Of a DNA stretch of 64,000 bases, positions 8,777 through 16,494 are shown piece by piece. The notes beneath the pieces are model-generated. The model was not told the origin of the DNA. It saw only the letters and a list, made by a program, of their open reading frames with translations, and ran no database searches. Position 1 is the stretch's first letter. Each line of letters begins with the position of its first letter. Origin of the DNA: Bacillota bacterium (GTDB lineage: Bacteria > Bacillota > Clostridia > Lachnospirales > Lachnospiraceae); NCBI GenBank assembly GCA_023457255.1, contig JAEWMB010000042.1, forward strand, positions 124,001-188,000, given 5' to 3'. A program made the translations under genes and the position numbers.

Positions 8777-9568
8777 ATGGATGACTTAAATGTAAAAGGC
8801 AGGATATTTGATATTCAACGTTATTCTATTCATGACGGAAATGGAATCCGTACCATTGTATTCCTGAAAGGCTGTGCGTTTCGATGCCGTTGGTGCTGTA
8901 ATCCGGAATCTCAGGAACATCAGATACAGACAATGAAGGTTCAGGGAAAAGATAAAATAATCGGTATGGATGTTACCGTATCTGAGGTGTTAGGAGAGGT
9001 ATTAAAAGATAGAAATTATTATCTAAGGTCAGGAGGAGGCGTTACGCTCTCAGGTGGTGAGGCCTTATGTCAGCCTGAATTTACGTATCATCTGCTACAT
9101 GCCTGCAAAGAAGAAGGTCTGCATACGGCAATGGAGAGTACTGCTTTTTCAGACTATAAAGTAATTGAGAGGATGTTACCGGTTCTTGATCAATATCTTA
9201 TGGATATCAAGCACATAAACTCAGGAAAGCATCGATTATTTACCGGGCAGAACAATGAACTGGTTCTTGAAAATGCACGAAAAATTGCAGTTTCTGGGGA
9301 AACCGAGTTAATTATTCGAGTCCCGGTCATACCAACCTTTAACCATACAGAAGCCGAGATTGCAGCAATTGCTGATTTTGCGGGAGGTTTACCAGGCGTT
9401 AAGGAAATCCACCTGTTACCATATCACCGTTTAGGGCAAGACAAATACGAAGGATTAAATCGTGAGTATGCACTGGCGGGAATTATGCCGCCAAGGATGG
9501 AAGAGATGGCGCACTTAAGGAAAGTTGCAGAAAGCCACTCCGGATTAGTTGTAAAAATTGGTGGTTAG
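8777..9568 (+). CDS. Glycyl radical enzyme activating enzyme (radical SAM)
   Basis: A 263-residue radical SAM protein that installs the glycyl radical on the preceding dehydratase. The cluster motif is CAFRCRWC (C33, C37, C40, the C-x3-C-x2-C pattern) and the SAM-binding GGE (SGGEALCQPEF) follows. I chose ATG 8777 because GGGAG at 8767-8771 sits at the right distance; a GTG at 8765 would add four residues but lacks an SD. Unlike many dehydratase activases, the stretch after the first motif is short and lacks the Cys-rich ferredoxin-like insert, so it resembles the compact PFL activase. It lies 75 bases after the dehydratase, separated by two hairpins. Confidence 0.93.
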   Translation: MDDLNVKGRIFDIQRYSIHDGNGIRTIVFLKGCAFRCRWCCNPESQEHQIQTMKVQGKDKIIGMDVTVSEVLGEVLKDRNYYLRSGGGVTLSGGEALCQPEFTYHLLHACKEEGLHTAMESTAFSDYKVIERMLPVLDQYLMDIKHINSGKHRLFTGQNNELVLENARKIAVSGETELIIRVPVIPTFNHTEAEIAAIADFAGGLPGVKEIHLLPYHRLGQDKYEGLNREYALAGIMPPRMEEMAHLRKVAESHSGLVVKIGG

Positions 9569-9732
9569 ATATTTTGGGATTGAACCAATCAAACTGCTTG
9601 ATTAAGGATCAAGGGATTGTCACGAATAGAAGAATAAGTACCGGAAATCGTATGAAAACGAATGGATTATATCATATATGGGATGGAATTCTTTTTTTTG
9701 GGGAGCCCTTCAAATTAGAATGAGAGGAAACT

Positions 9733-10110
9733 ATGGGAATTTATGATTCAATGACAACCGAGGAGAAACTTCGTATTGTACAGGAATTAGTTCCTGGTAA
9801 GCAAATATCTCTGGCTCATATCATAGCTGCACCGGATCCGCTTTTGGTAGAAAAATTATGTTTTCAAAAAGGAAGCGAGAAGATGAGGGCTGCTATCGGG
9901 ATATTAACTATGAGCCCTGCGGAAACTGCAATTATTGGAGCGGATTTAGCATTGAAAGCATCGGGAGTTACACTGCAACAGGTTGATTATGCCGGTGGTA
10001 CTTTGGTATTTACCGGAACGGTATCTGAGGTGGAATCTGCGATGAGTGCAGTTGTGGAGTATTCGATGCGTACCTTGTCTTTCACCGTATGTGATATAAC
10101 GCGTACCTAG
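9733..10110 (+). CDS. BMC shell protein, EutS/PduU-like (circularly permuted)
   Basis: A 125-residue hexameric shell protein. The N-terminal segment (about 1-45, ending around KQISLAHIIAAPDP) precedes the BMC fold, and the order of secondary structure (permuted, with AIGILTMSPAETAIIGADLALKASG in the middle, written here as two parts) matches the EutS/PduU/GrpU group. This group forms hexamers with a beta-barrel plug and may hold encapsulation peptides or close a pore. SD GAGAGGA precedes the ATG. The 164-base gap before it contains a small hairpin (CTTGAT arms near 9588-9605) but no clear promoter. Confidence 0.88.
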   Translation: MGIYDSMTTEEKLRIVQELVPGKQISLAHIIAAPDPLLVEKLCFQKGSEKMRAAIGILTMSPAETAIIGADLALKASGVTLQQVDYAGGTLVFTGTVSEVESAMSAVVEYSMRTLSFTVCDITRT

Positions 10111-10196
10111 TACAAGGAATAAGAGTGACAGCAGCAGAGTCAAAAGTTAATCGAATGAAAAACCACATAAAACAACACATAAGTCAAAATAATATG

Positions 10197-10225
10197 TTGA
10201 CTTGCGAGATATTAGGTAATATAAT
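10197..10225 (+). promoter_or_regulatory. Internal promoter before the fuculose-phosphate aldolase gene
   Basis: TTGACT at 10197-10202, a 17-base spacer and TATAAT at 10220-10225. The boxes and spacer length are identical to those of the promoter at 6041, so the locus probably has at least two transcription units under similar strength or control. Confidence 0.82.
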
Positions 10226-10282
10226 ATAGAAAAACAAAGAAATACAACGATAAAAGTCACAGGAAATAGAAGGAGGATTACA

Positions 10283-11077
10283 ATGAACGAATATGAAATC
10301 AAAAAAGAGATATGCGAGATAGGACGCAGAATCTACAATAAAGGTATGGTTGCTGCAAATGACGGTAACATCTCGGTAAAATTAAATGAGAATGAGTTTT
10401 TATGTACACCAACCGGAGTTAGTAAAGGATTTATGACACCAGATTATATCTGTAAAGTAGATAAGAATGGTAAAGTACTTCAAGCCAATGGAATGTATAA
10501 ACCATCCTCTGAAATCAAAATGCATATGAGAGTATACCAAGAGCGTCCTGATGTTAATGCAGTAGTTCATGCTCATCCAATGTATGCAACAAGTTTTGCA
10601 ATTGCAGGTATTCCTTTAACACAGCCAATTATGCCGGAGGCAGTTATCTCCTTAGGTTGCGTTCCAATTGCTGAGTACGGTACACCTTCTACGGATGAGA
10701 TTCCAGATGCAATCTCTAAGTATATTCAGCATTTTGATTCCGTTTTATTAGCAAATCATGGTGCTTTAAGCTTCTCCGATACTTTATTAAATGCATATTT
10801 TAAGATGGAGTCAACCGAGTTTTATGCGCAGTTATTATATCAGGCAAAGGTGCTTGGAGGACCAAAGGAATTAAGTAATTCCCAGGTTCAGAGATTATAC
10901 GAATTAAGAAGAGAATTTGGATTAAAAGGAAAGCATCCTGCTGATCTTTGTTCCAATACAAAAGAAGGAAAAGCAAGCTGCCATTGCTGCGGAAATGACT
11001 GTCAGGTTAGTGGTTCCGATAATGCAGATTTAGTTGCTTCCATTACAAAAAAGGTTATGGAGCAGTTGGGATTATAA
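10283..11077 (+). CDS. fucA: Class II aldolase, L-fuculose-/L-rhamnulose-1-phosphate aldolase with BMC-targeting tail
   Basis: A 264-residue Zn-dependent aldolase that splits the deoxy-ketose 1-phosphate into dihydroxyacetone phosphate and L-lactaldehyde, the precursor of 1,2-propanediol. Metal and catalytic residues are visible: Glu in PSSEIKMH (E77), HAHP (H96, H98) and LANHG (H159). The catalytic domain ends near residue 220. It is followed by a Cys-rich linker (C223, C233, C235, C236, C240) and a C-terminal amphipathic helix (about 247-264, NADLVASITKKVMEQLGL) typical of encapsulation peptides. Ordinary FucA is about 215 residues, so the tail is an added module that should direct the aldolase to the shell. 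SD AAGGAGGA. Confidence 0.93.
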   Translation: MNEYEIKKEICEIGRRIYNKGMVAANDGNISVKLNENEFLCTPTGVSKGFMTPDYICKVDKNGKVLQANGMYKPSSEIKMHMRVYQERPDVNAVVHAHPMYATSFAIAGIPLTQPIMPEAVISLGCVPIAEYGTPSTDEIPDAISKYIQHFDSVLLANHGALSFSDTLLNAYFKMESTEFYAQLLYQAKVLGGPKELSNSQVQRLYELRREFGLKGKHPADLCSNTKEGKASCHCCGNDCQVSGSDNADLVASITKKVMEQLGL

Positions 11078-11085
11078 AAGTTGGT

Positions 11086-11126
11086 ACTTACGAAATAGTG
11101 AGTTCCGATAAGGAGGGATCGTAAGT
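11086..11126 (+). promoter_or_regulatory. Stem that encloses the SD and touches the GTG start of the aldehyde dehydrogenase gene
   Basis: Perfect 8-bp arms at 11086-11093 and 11119-11126. The SD (AAGGAGGG) lies in the loop and the 3' arm runs into the GTG start at 11125-11127. This would lower initiation unless opened by ribosomes coming from the aldolase gene, suggesting translational coupling or damping. Confidence 0.5.
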
Positions 11127-12513
11127 GACAGTGAATGAGCAGTTGGTTCAAGACATCGTTAAAAATGTCGTAGCAAGCATGCAATTGATGCAAGCACCGA
11201 AAACAGAACTAGGTGTATTTGAAGACATAAATCAAGCAATTGAGGCTGCAAAAGAAGCTCAGTTGGTTGTAAAGAAGATGTCAATGGACCAGAGAGAAAA
11301 AATCATTTCTGCGATACGTAAGAAAACCATAGAGCATGCGGAAACACTCGCCTGTATGGCGGTAGAAGAAACTGGCATGGGTAATGTTGGACATAAAATC
11401 TTAAAACATCAGCTAGTGGCAGAAAAAACACCCGGAACTGAAGATATCACGACCACTGCCTGGTCTGGTGACCGTGGTTTAACCTTAGTTGAGATGGGGC
11501 CATTTGGTGTGATTGGTGCGATTACACCATGCACTAATCCAAGTGAAACTATTATTTGCAATACGATTGGTATGCTGGCCGGAGGCAATACTGTGGTATT
11601 TAATCCGCATCCGGCAGCGATAAAAACCTCTAATTTTGCAGTACGGTTAATTAACGAGGCTTCGCTTTTGGCTGGAGGTCCGGTCAATATTGCTTGTTCG
11701 ATGGTAGAACCTACCCTAGATAGCAGTAAGATTATGATGGCTCATAAGGATATTCCATTGATTGCTGCGACCGGAGGACCAGGTGTAGTTACCGCCGTAT
11801 TACAAAGCGGCAAGAGAGGTATCGGTGCAGGAGCAGGAAACCCACCGGTTTTGGTAGATGAAACCGCCGATATTAGAAAAGCGGCCGAAGATATTATTAA
11901 TGGATGTACCTTTGATAATAATCTCCCGTGTATTGCAGAAAAAGAAGTTGTTGCAATTGACAGTATAGCAGATGAATTAATAAATTGTATGGTAGAAGAA
12001 CAGGGTTGTTATGCGATAACAAAAGAGCAGCAAGATCAATTAACCAATGTTGTAATTACATCAAAGGGATTAAATCGTAACTGCGTTGGAAAAGATGCAA
12101 AAACTTTACTTGGTATGATCGGAATTAATGTTCCTTCCAATATTCGTTGTATCATCTTTGAAGGTGAGAAAGAGCATCCTTTGATTTTTGAAGAGCTGAT
12201 GATGCCGATTCTTGGTATCGTTCGTGCGAAGGACTTTAAGGATGCGGTAGAGAAGGCGGTATGGCTAGAGCATGGCAACCGGCACTCCGCACACATTCAT
12301 TCCAAAAATGTGGATCGCATTACGACTTATGCAAAAGCAGTTGATACCGCTATCCTTGTTAAGAATGCACCTTCCTATGCAGCAATCGGATTTGGTGGTG
12401 AGGGATTTTGTACCTTTACTATAGCAAGCAGAACCGGAGAGGGCTTGACAAGTGCAAGCACATTCACAAAACGCAGACGGTGTGTAATGTCGGATAGTTT
12501 GTGTATCCGATAA
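11125..12513 (+). CDS. pduP: CoA-acylating propionaldehyde dehydrogenase (PduP-like)
   Basis: A 462-residue NAD-dependent enzyme that converts propionaldehyde plus CoA to propionyl-CoA in the BMC lumen. The catalytic Cys is in NNLPCIAEKE (C269), and the C-terminal region (APSYAAIGFGGEGFCTFTIA) is characteristic of PduP/EutE enzymes. Residues about 3-20 form an amphipathic helix (NEQLVQDIVKNVVASMQ), the usual N-terminal encapsulation peptide. It starts with GTG and has AAGGAGGG 8 bases upstream. It is probably co-transcribed with the aldolase (47-base gap). NADH made here is recycled by the next gene, an alcohol dehydrogenase. Confidence 0.94.
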   Translation: MTVNEQLVQDIVKNVVASMQLMQAPKTELGVFEDINQAIEAAKEAQLVVKKMSMDQREKIISAIRKKTIEHAETLACMAVEETGMGNVGHKILKHQLVAEKTPGTEDITTTAWSGDRGLTLVEMGPFGVIGAITPCTNPSETIICNTIGMLAGGNTVVFNPHPAAIKTSNFAVRLINEASLLAGGPVNIACSMVEPTLDSSKIMMAHKDIPLIAATGGPGVVTAVLQSGKRGIGAGAGNPPVLVDETADIRKAAEDIINGCTFDNNLPCIAEKEVVAIDSIADELINCMVEEQGCYAITKEQQDQLTNVVITSKGLNRNCVGKDAKTLLGMIGINVPSNIRCIIFEGEKEHPLIFEELMMPILGIVRAKDFKDAVEKAVWLEHGNRHSAHIHSKNVDRITTYAKAVDTAILVKNAPSYAAIGFGGEGFCTFTIASRTGEGLTSASTFTKRRRCVMSDSLCIR

Positions 12514-12651
12514 GAAGTACTTAAATTCTTGTGCCAAGACGTACAAAGGCTCTTGTGTAGTTCAAGAAGTTTTTATGGAACTAGCTAAAAGAGATTTCTA
12601 ACTACGTGCATAGTATTTATTTATTATTATGGAAGGAGAAAAGTCGTTACT

Positions 12652-13851
12652 ATGAATTCTGAAAGTATTGAACAGATTGTACGTCAAGTGTTAGCCGGTT
12701 TATCAGAAGCTCCTAAGAATAAGGCTGCAGTGAAAAGTGCGGGGATTCCGGAGAAAGCCAGAGTTGCAGTATTGACGGAACTAGAAAAGATTGAATTAAA
12801 AGAGTACCCATTGCCTCCGATTGGGGATGACGACATCTTAGTAAAGGTGGAAGGCTGTGGTATCTGCGGTACTGACGCTCACGAATATAAAAGAGATCCA
12901 TTTTCTTTGATTCCGGTAGTACTTGGACATGAAGGAACGGGCGAAATTGTTAAGATAGGTAAGAATGTTAGATTAGACAGTGCCGGTAAGCCGCTTACCG
13001 TTGGTGATAAAGTGGTCTCTTGTATGATTTTTAAGGATAATCCGGACATCACTATGTTTGACTTAAATAAACAAAATGTCGGTGGTGCAGATGTATACGG
13101 CTTATTAGCAGAAGATAAAGAAGTTCACTTCAATGGGTGGTTTGCCGACTACATAGTAATTAAGGGAGGTTCTACCATCTTTAATGTAAGCGATTTAGAC
13201 CTTTCCTCAAGAATTTTAATTGAGCCTTGTGCAGTATTAATTCACGCAGTAGAACGTGCTAAGACAACAGGAATTCTTCGCTTTAACAGTAGAGTAGTCG
13301 TTCAGGGATGCGGTCCGATCGGACTTATCTGTATCGCAGTTCTTCGTACCATGGGTATTGAAAACATTGTGGCAGTAGACGGTGAAGCAAAGAGATTAGA
13401 GTTTGCTAAGGAAATGGGTGCGCAGGCGAGTGTGAATTTCAAAGAGCATCAGGGTATTGAAAAACTGGCAAAAGCAGTGGAAACAGCTTGCGGCGGCAGG
13501 CCTGCGGATTTCGCTTTCCAGTGTACGGGAGCCCCTGCAGGACATTCTAACATTTATAAGTTTATCCGTAATGGCGGCGGACTTTGCGAGTTAGGTTTCT
13601 TTATCAACGGAGGAGATGCAACCATCAACCCTCACTTTGATATTTGTGCAAAGGAATTAACCGTAGTAGGTTCTTGGGTATATACCTTGCGTGATTATGC
13701 AACTACCTTTGATTTCTTAAAAAGAGCGAAGGGAATTGGTCTTCCTATGGAAAAATTGATAACTCATACTTATCCATTGGAACAAATTAACGAAGGTTTT
13801 CAGACAAATCTGGCAATGACAGGTCTTAAGATTGCTATCGTAAACAAATAA
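12652..13851 (+). CDS. Zn-dependent alcohol dehydrogenase of the BMC (propanol dehydrogenase role)
   Basis: A 399-residue medium-chain dehydrogenase that likely reduces propionaldehyde to 1-propanol and regenerates NAD within the shell. Catalytic-zinc residues appear in GCGICGTD (C72) and GHEGTGEIV (H93, E94); a Rossmann motif follows at about 215 (GCGPIGL). The four-Cys structural-zinc lobe of classical members is absent. Residues 4-18 (ESIEQIVRQVLAGLS) form an N-terminal encapsulation helix. This medium-chain enzyme takes the place of the iron-dependent PduQ of enteric Pdu systems. An inverted repeat (12558-12563/12578-12583) lies upstream, before SD AAGGAG. Confidence 0.9.
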   Translation: MNSESIEQIVRQVLAGLSEAPKNKAAVKSAGIPEKARVAVLTELEKIELKEYPLPPIGDDDILVKVEGCGICGTDAHEYKRDPFSLIPVVLGHEGTGEIVKIGKNVRLDSAGKPLTVGDKVVSCMIFKDNPDITMFDLNKQNVGGADVYGLLAEDKEVHFNGWFADYIVIKGGSTIFNVSDLDLSSRILIEPCAVLIHAVERAKTTGILRFNSRVVVQGCGPIGLICIAVLRTMGIENIVAVDGEAKRLEFAKEMGAQASVNFKEHQGIEKLAKAVETACGGRPADFAFQCTGAPAGHSNIYKFIRNGGGLCELGFFINGGDATINPHFDICAKELTVVGSWVYTLRDYATTFDFLKRAKGIGLPMEKLITHTYPLEQINEGFQTNLAMTGLKIAIVNK

Positions 13852-13909
13852 GAAAAAGCTCGTTTCGCGAACTTTTCTTAAGTATAAATAACGATAAGAG
13901 GTACCGGAT

Positions 13910-14224
13910 ATGGGTTTAGCAGTTGGATTTTTAGAGGTATATGGTTTGACGGCAGCATTTGTGGCAGCCGACGCCGGGTGTAAGGCCGCTGATGTAACTT
14001 TGGAACCATTTGACCGAAATAAGCCGGCAAATGCAGATAAACTTCCCGTTCCATTATTGGTTACGATAAAATTCAGAGGCTCCATCGAGGATGTCAATGC
14101 AGCCTTAGATGCGGCGAAATCAGCAGCAGGGAAAGTTACCGATGTCGTATCCTTTCATACAATTGCGGCGCCTGAAGGTGATGTGAATAAGATGCTTCAC
14201 TTAAGCGGCTTTGATAAGAATTAA
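13910..14224 (+). CDS. BMC-H shell protein
   Basis: A 104-residue single-domain shell protein (Pfam BMC fold) that forms hexamers tiling the shell facet. The typical start (LAVGFLEVYGLTAAFVAAD) and the HTIAAPEGDV C-terminal strand are visible. It has a longer central loop (FDRNKPANADKLPVP) than the other two BMC-H proteins here, next to the expected pore, so pore selectivity may differ. SD AAGAGGTA. First of three consecutive hexamer genes. Confidence 0.9.
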   Translation: MGLAVGFLEVYGLTAAFVAADAGCKAADVTLEPFDRNKPANADKLPVPLLVTIKFRGSIEDVNAALDAAKSAAGKVTDVVSFHTIAAPEGDVNKMLHLSGFDKN

Positions 14225-14272
14225 TTCGGGCAGTTGAATGGGTTTAAGGTACGAAGAAAGGAGCTTGACAAT

Positions 14273-14575
14273 ATGGGAAAATCGTTAGGATTTATCGAAA
14301 TCAGCGGTGTAACCGCTGCGGTAGATGCCCTCGATATCATGTGTAAAACAGCAGGTGTCGAGTTCGTTACTTGGGAGAGAAAGATGGGTGGAAGGTTGGT
14401 TACCATCATCGTATCGGGATCTGTTTCCGAAGTGACACAGGCAGTAGAATCAGCGGTAAATCAAGCTATTAAAAAGCCGGCAGCTCATGCCGTCATTGCA
14501 AACCCTCATGAAGAGGTTCTTCGTATGGTTGATATCAGTGCAAGCAGAATGAAACCACAAGATGAAGAATTGTAA
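14273..14575 (+). CDS. BMC-H shell protein
   Basis: A 100-residue hexameric shell protein of the BMC family (SLGFIEISGVTAAVDALD, then VTIIVSGSVSEVTQAVESAV). I start it at ATG 14273 behind AAAGGAG; the upstream in-frame TTG at 14234 has no SD and adds residues unlike the family. It lies 48 bases after the previous shell gene. An Arg/Lys-rich loop (WERKMGGRL) near residue 38 is at the expected pore-facing position. Confidence 0.9.
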   Translation: MGKSLGFIEISGVTAAVDALDIMCKTAGVEFVTWERKMGGRLVTIIVSGSVSEVTQAVESAVNQAIKKPAAHAVIANPHEEVLRMVDISASRMKPQDEEL

Positions 14576-14601
14576 TGCAAAAGAAGGCAGGGTGACAACA
14601 T

Positions 14602-15096
14602 ATGGATGATAAGTTAGATAAAAAGCCGAAATCGGCGGGAAAAGCTGAGATTACCGGGGAGGCAAAAAAGCCCCGCAGTACATCCAAAGTATCACTTACC
14701 GGGCAAAATATTGATGCGGTAAGCGGTAGTAACATTTCCATGGAAGTTATAAAAACTAATAAAAATATAAAAGAAGAGGTTACTGTTGATACAACAGTTC
14801 TAAAGGAGGAAAAAGTTATGGCACAGGAAGCATTAGGAATGATTGAAACAAGAGGTTTAGTAGCAGCTATTGAGGCAGCAGATGCAATGTTAAAGGCAGC
14901 TAATGTAACATTGGTAGGAACAGAGAAGATAGGTTCCGGATTAGTAAGTGTTATGGTTAGAGGAGATGTAGGAGCAGTGAAAGCGGCCGTTGAGTCTGGG
15001 GCAGCTAGCGCTGGAAGACTTGGTGAGTTAGTGGCTACCCATGTAATCCCAAGACCACATGCAGATGTTGAAAAGATTTTACCGGCGATTAAGTAG
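14602..15096 (+). CDS. BMC-H shell protein with 72-residue N-terminal extension or internal start
   Basis: Residues 73-164 are a canonical short BMC-H hexamer subunit (MAQEALGMIETRGLVAAIEA, pore-type loop EKIGSGLV) like PduA/PduJ. Ahead of it, in frame, is a hydrophilic Lys/Ser/Thr-rich 72-residue segment with no recognised domain. Two starts are plausible: ATG 14602 with a weak AGGGTGA site, and ATG 14818 with a near-perfect AAAGGAGG 8 bases upstream. The 92-residue form is probably the major product. The longer form could be a minor extended subunit, or the upstream codons could be untranslated. Two strong hairpins follow the gene. Confidence 0.88.
   Translation: MDDKLDKKPKSAGKAEITGEAKKPRSTSKVSLTGQNIDAVSGSNISMEVIKTNKNIKEEVTVDTTVLKEEKVMAQEALGMIETRGLVAAIEAADAMLKAANVTLVGTEKIGSGLVSVMVRGDVGAVKAAVESGAASAGRLGELVATHVIPRPHADVEKILPAIK
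14802..14820 (+). promoter_or_regulatory. Internal SD and start codon within the extended BMC-H gene
   Basis: AAAGGAGG at 14802-14809, then 8 bases, then ATG at 14818, in frame with the upstream ORF. It is a stronger initiation site than the one at 14602 and defines a canonical 92-residue shell protein. Confidence 0.8.
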
Positions 15097-15124
15097 GGTA
15101 ATTCGTAAGTTAACTAGTGATTAA

Positions 15125-15219
15125 TCTAATAATGTATATTTATTATTAGAGGATATACTTAGAAATCTTTATAGATATGGATAAAGTGACATTAGTTGCT
15201 TTATCCATATCTATAAAGA
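15125..15219 (+). other. Tandem perfect hairpins after the third shell gene
   Basis: Hairpin 1: 9-bp arms 15125-15133/15142-15150. Hairpin 2: perfect 21-bp arms 15166-15186/15199-15219 with a 12-base loop. No T-run follows hairpin 2, so it may be an RNA-processing or message-stabilising structure rather than a standard terminator. Confidence 0.8.
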
Positions 15220-15457
15220 GATACATAACTCTACTAGAAAGTATAAGCTACTGGTAGAACTAGAATTGAGCAGAGCCAGAACAGCAAACGATAGAAAACG
15301 GAACTAATAGAAGATAAAACGAAGGGATACAAAAGAAATAGCATTAAGGAATAGTAAAAGATAGGATTGGAATGTAGGATATTGAATAAAAAATGAAATA
15401 CAGAAAACGAGATAGAACAGAAGCAGCATAGAAGGATTAACTAAAAATGTAAGGCAG
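15220..15457 (+). other. Purine-rich leader before pduL
   Basis: About 240 bases with strong purine bias on the plus strand and no ORF with an SD. I found no convincing promoter. It separates the hairpins from pduL and may simply be untranslated operon RNA. Confidence 0.4.
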
Positions 15458-16108
15458 GTGGACGGCTTGGAAGATAATCAAATTGAACTCATAACCCAAA
15501 TGGTATTAAATGTACTAAAAGAAAAACAAAGCGGCAAAACAGGCTTTGCTGTTCCGGTCGGTGTGTCTGCAAGACATATTCATCTGACACAGGATCATGT
15601 AGAGCAATTGTTTGGAAAGGGTTATGAACTAACTAAGAAAAAAGACCTCATGGGTGGCCAGTTTGCAGCAAATGAAACGGTAACCATTGTAGGATTAAAG
15701 CTTAGAGCGATAGAGAATGTAAGAATATTAGGACCGGTGAGGAAGGTATCTCAGGTTGAGGTTTCTGCAACCGATGCTATTAAACTGGGAGTTAAGATTC
15801 CGATAAGAGAATCCGGTAATATAAAAGCTTCTGCTCCGATAGCAGTCGTTGGACCAAAGGGAGCGATTTACTTAGAAGAAGGATGTATTATTGCAAAACG
15901 TCATATCCATATGTCACCCATGGACGCATTGGCGGCTGGTGTTAAGGATGGGGATATGGTATCTGTTAAAGTAGAGAATGAAAGAGAGACGGTGTTCCGT
16001 CAGGTTCAAATCAGAGTAGACAATAGTTTTACGCTGGAGATGCATATTGATACAGATGAGGCAAATGCCGCAAAGATTACATGCGGGCAGATAGTAACGA
16101 TTTTATAA
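15458..16108 (+). CDS. pduL: Phosphate propanoyltransferase, PduL-type
   Basis: A 216-residue BMC phosphotransacylase converting propionyl-CoA and phosphate to propionyl phosphate and CoA, so CoA is recycled inside the shell and ATP is later made by a kinase. Two PduL repeats are visible with Zn-binding His motifs: VSARHIHLT near residue 31 and AKRHIHMSPMDAL near 148. The N-terminal 4-22 (DNQIELITQMVLNVLKEK region) forms an encapsulation helix. The start is uncertain: GTG 15458 has AAGG only 3 bases upstream, while TTG 15467 has AGGTGG at a better distance. Both keep the helix. Confidence 0.93.
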   Translation: MDGLEDNQIELITQMVLNVLKEKQSGKTGFAVPVGVSARHIHLTQDHVEQLFGKGYELTKKKDLMGGQFAANETVTIVGLKLRAIENVRILGPVRKVSQVEVSATDAIKLGVKIPIRESGNIKASAPIAVVGPKGAIYLEEGCIIAKRHIHMSPMDALAAGVKDGDMVSVKVENERETVFRQVQIRVDNSFTLEMHIDTDEANAAKITCGQIVTIL

Positions 16109-16155
16109 ATTTGAGTCTCCTAATTGGAGAAAGTATCAGAATAAAAATCAATTTT

Positions 16156-16222
16156 CACACGCAAGCTTGTGTTTGCGTACCACGAATTTGTCAAGCACAA
16201 ACAACGTGTGCAGGAATGAGGG
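16156..16222 (+). promoter_or_regulatory. Structured leader (three-way-junction type) before eutN
   Basis: Outer stem 16156-16161/16205-16210. Inside it are a hairpin with arms 16160-16164/16173-16177 (sharing two bases with the outer stem) and a hairpin with arms 16187-16191/16197-16201. The outer stem closes right before CAGGAATGAGGGG, the SD for ATG 16228. Same layout as the leaders at 32971 and 47093. Confidence 0.55.
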
Positions 16223-16227
16223 GAAAT

Positions 16228-16488
16228 ATGTTAATCGGCAAAGTGATTGGTAGTGTCGTTTCAACCAGGAAAAATGAGAATTTAATAGGAAATAAATTTA
16301 TGATTGTTGAACCATTAAAAAGCTTTCAAGAGAATAGGATAGTAGCGATTGATAATGTAGGAGCCGGAATTGGTGAATATGTGCTGGTTGCTCAAGGGTG
16401 TGCCGCCAGAATAGGATGTGGTGCTGAAAGCTCACCGATAGATTCGGCAATTGTTGGAATTATTGACGATGCAACAGGACTGGAGTAA
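16228..16488 (+). CDS. eutN: BMC-P vertex protein, EutN/CcmL family
   Basis: An 86-residue pentameric protein that caps the vertices of the polyhedral shell. The family signature is clear: MLIGKVIGSVVSTRKNENL at the start, LVAQGCAAR (normally GSSAR) in the middle and SPIDSAIVGIIDD at the end. ATG 16228 is chosen because GAGGGG lies just upstream; an ORF opening at 16081 in the same frame overlaps pduL and is not a credible start. The next gene begins 6 bases after the stop. Confidence 0.93.
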   Translation: MLIGKVIGSVVSTRKNENLIGNKFMIVEPLKSFQENRIVAIDNVGAGIGEYVLVAQGCAARIGCGAESSPIDSAIVGIIDDATGLE

Positions 16489-16494
16489 AACAGA

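Noticed and set aside
9569..9732. Promoter before the EutS-like gene
   Set aside because: No paired -35/-10 boxes with proper spacing were found; read-through from upstream is assumed.
16081..16227. N-terminal extension of EutN from the ORF opening at 16081
   Set aside because: It overlaps pduL, has no SD, and the residues are unlike EutN; ATG 16228 has a good SD and starts exactly at the family N-terminus.
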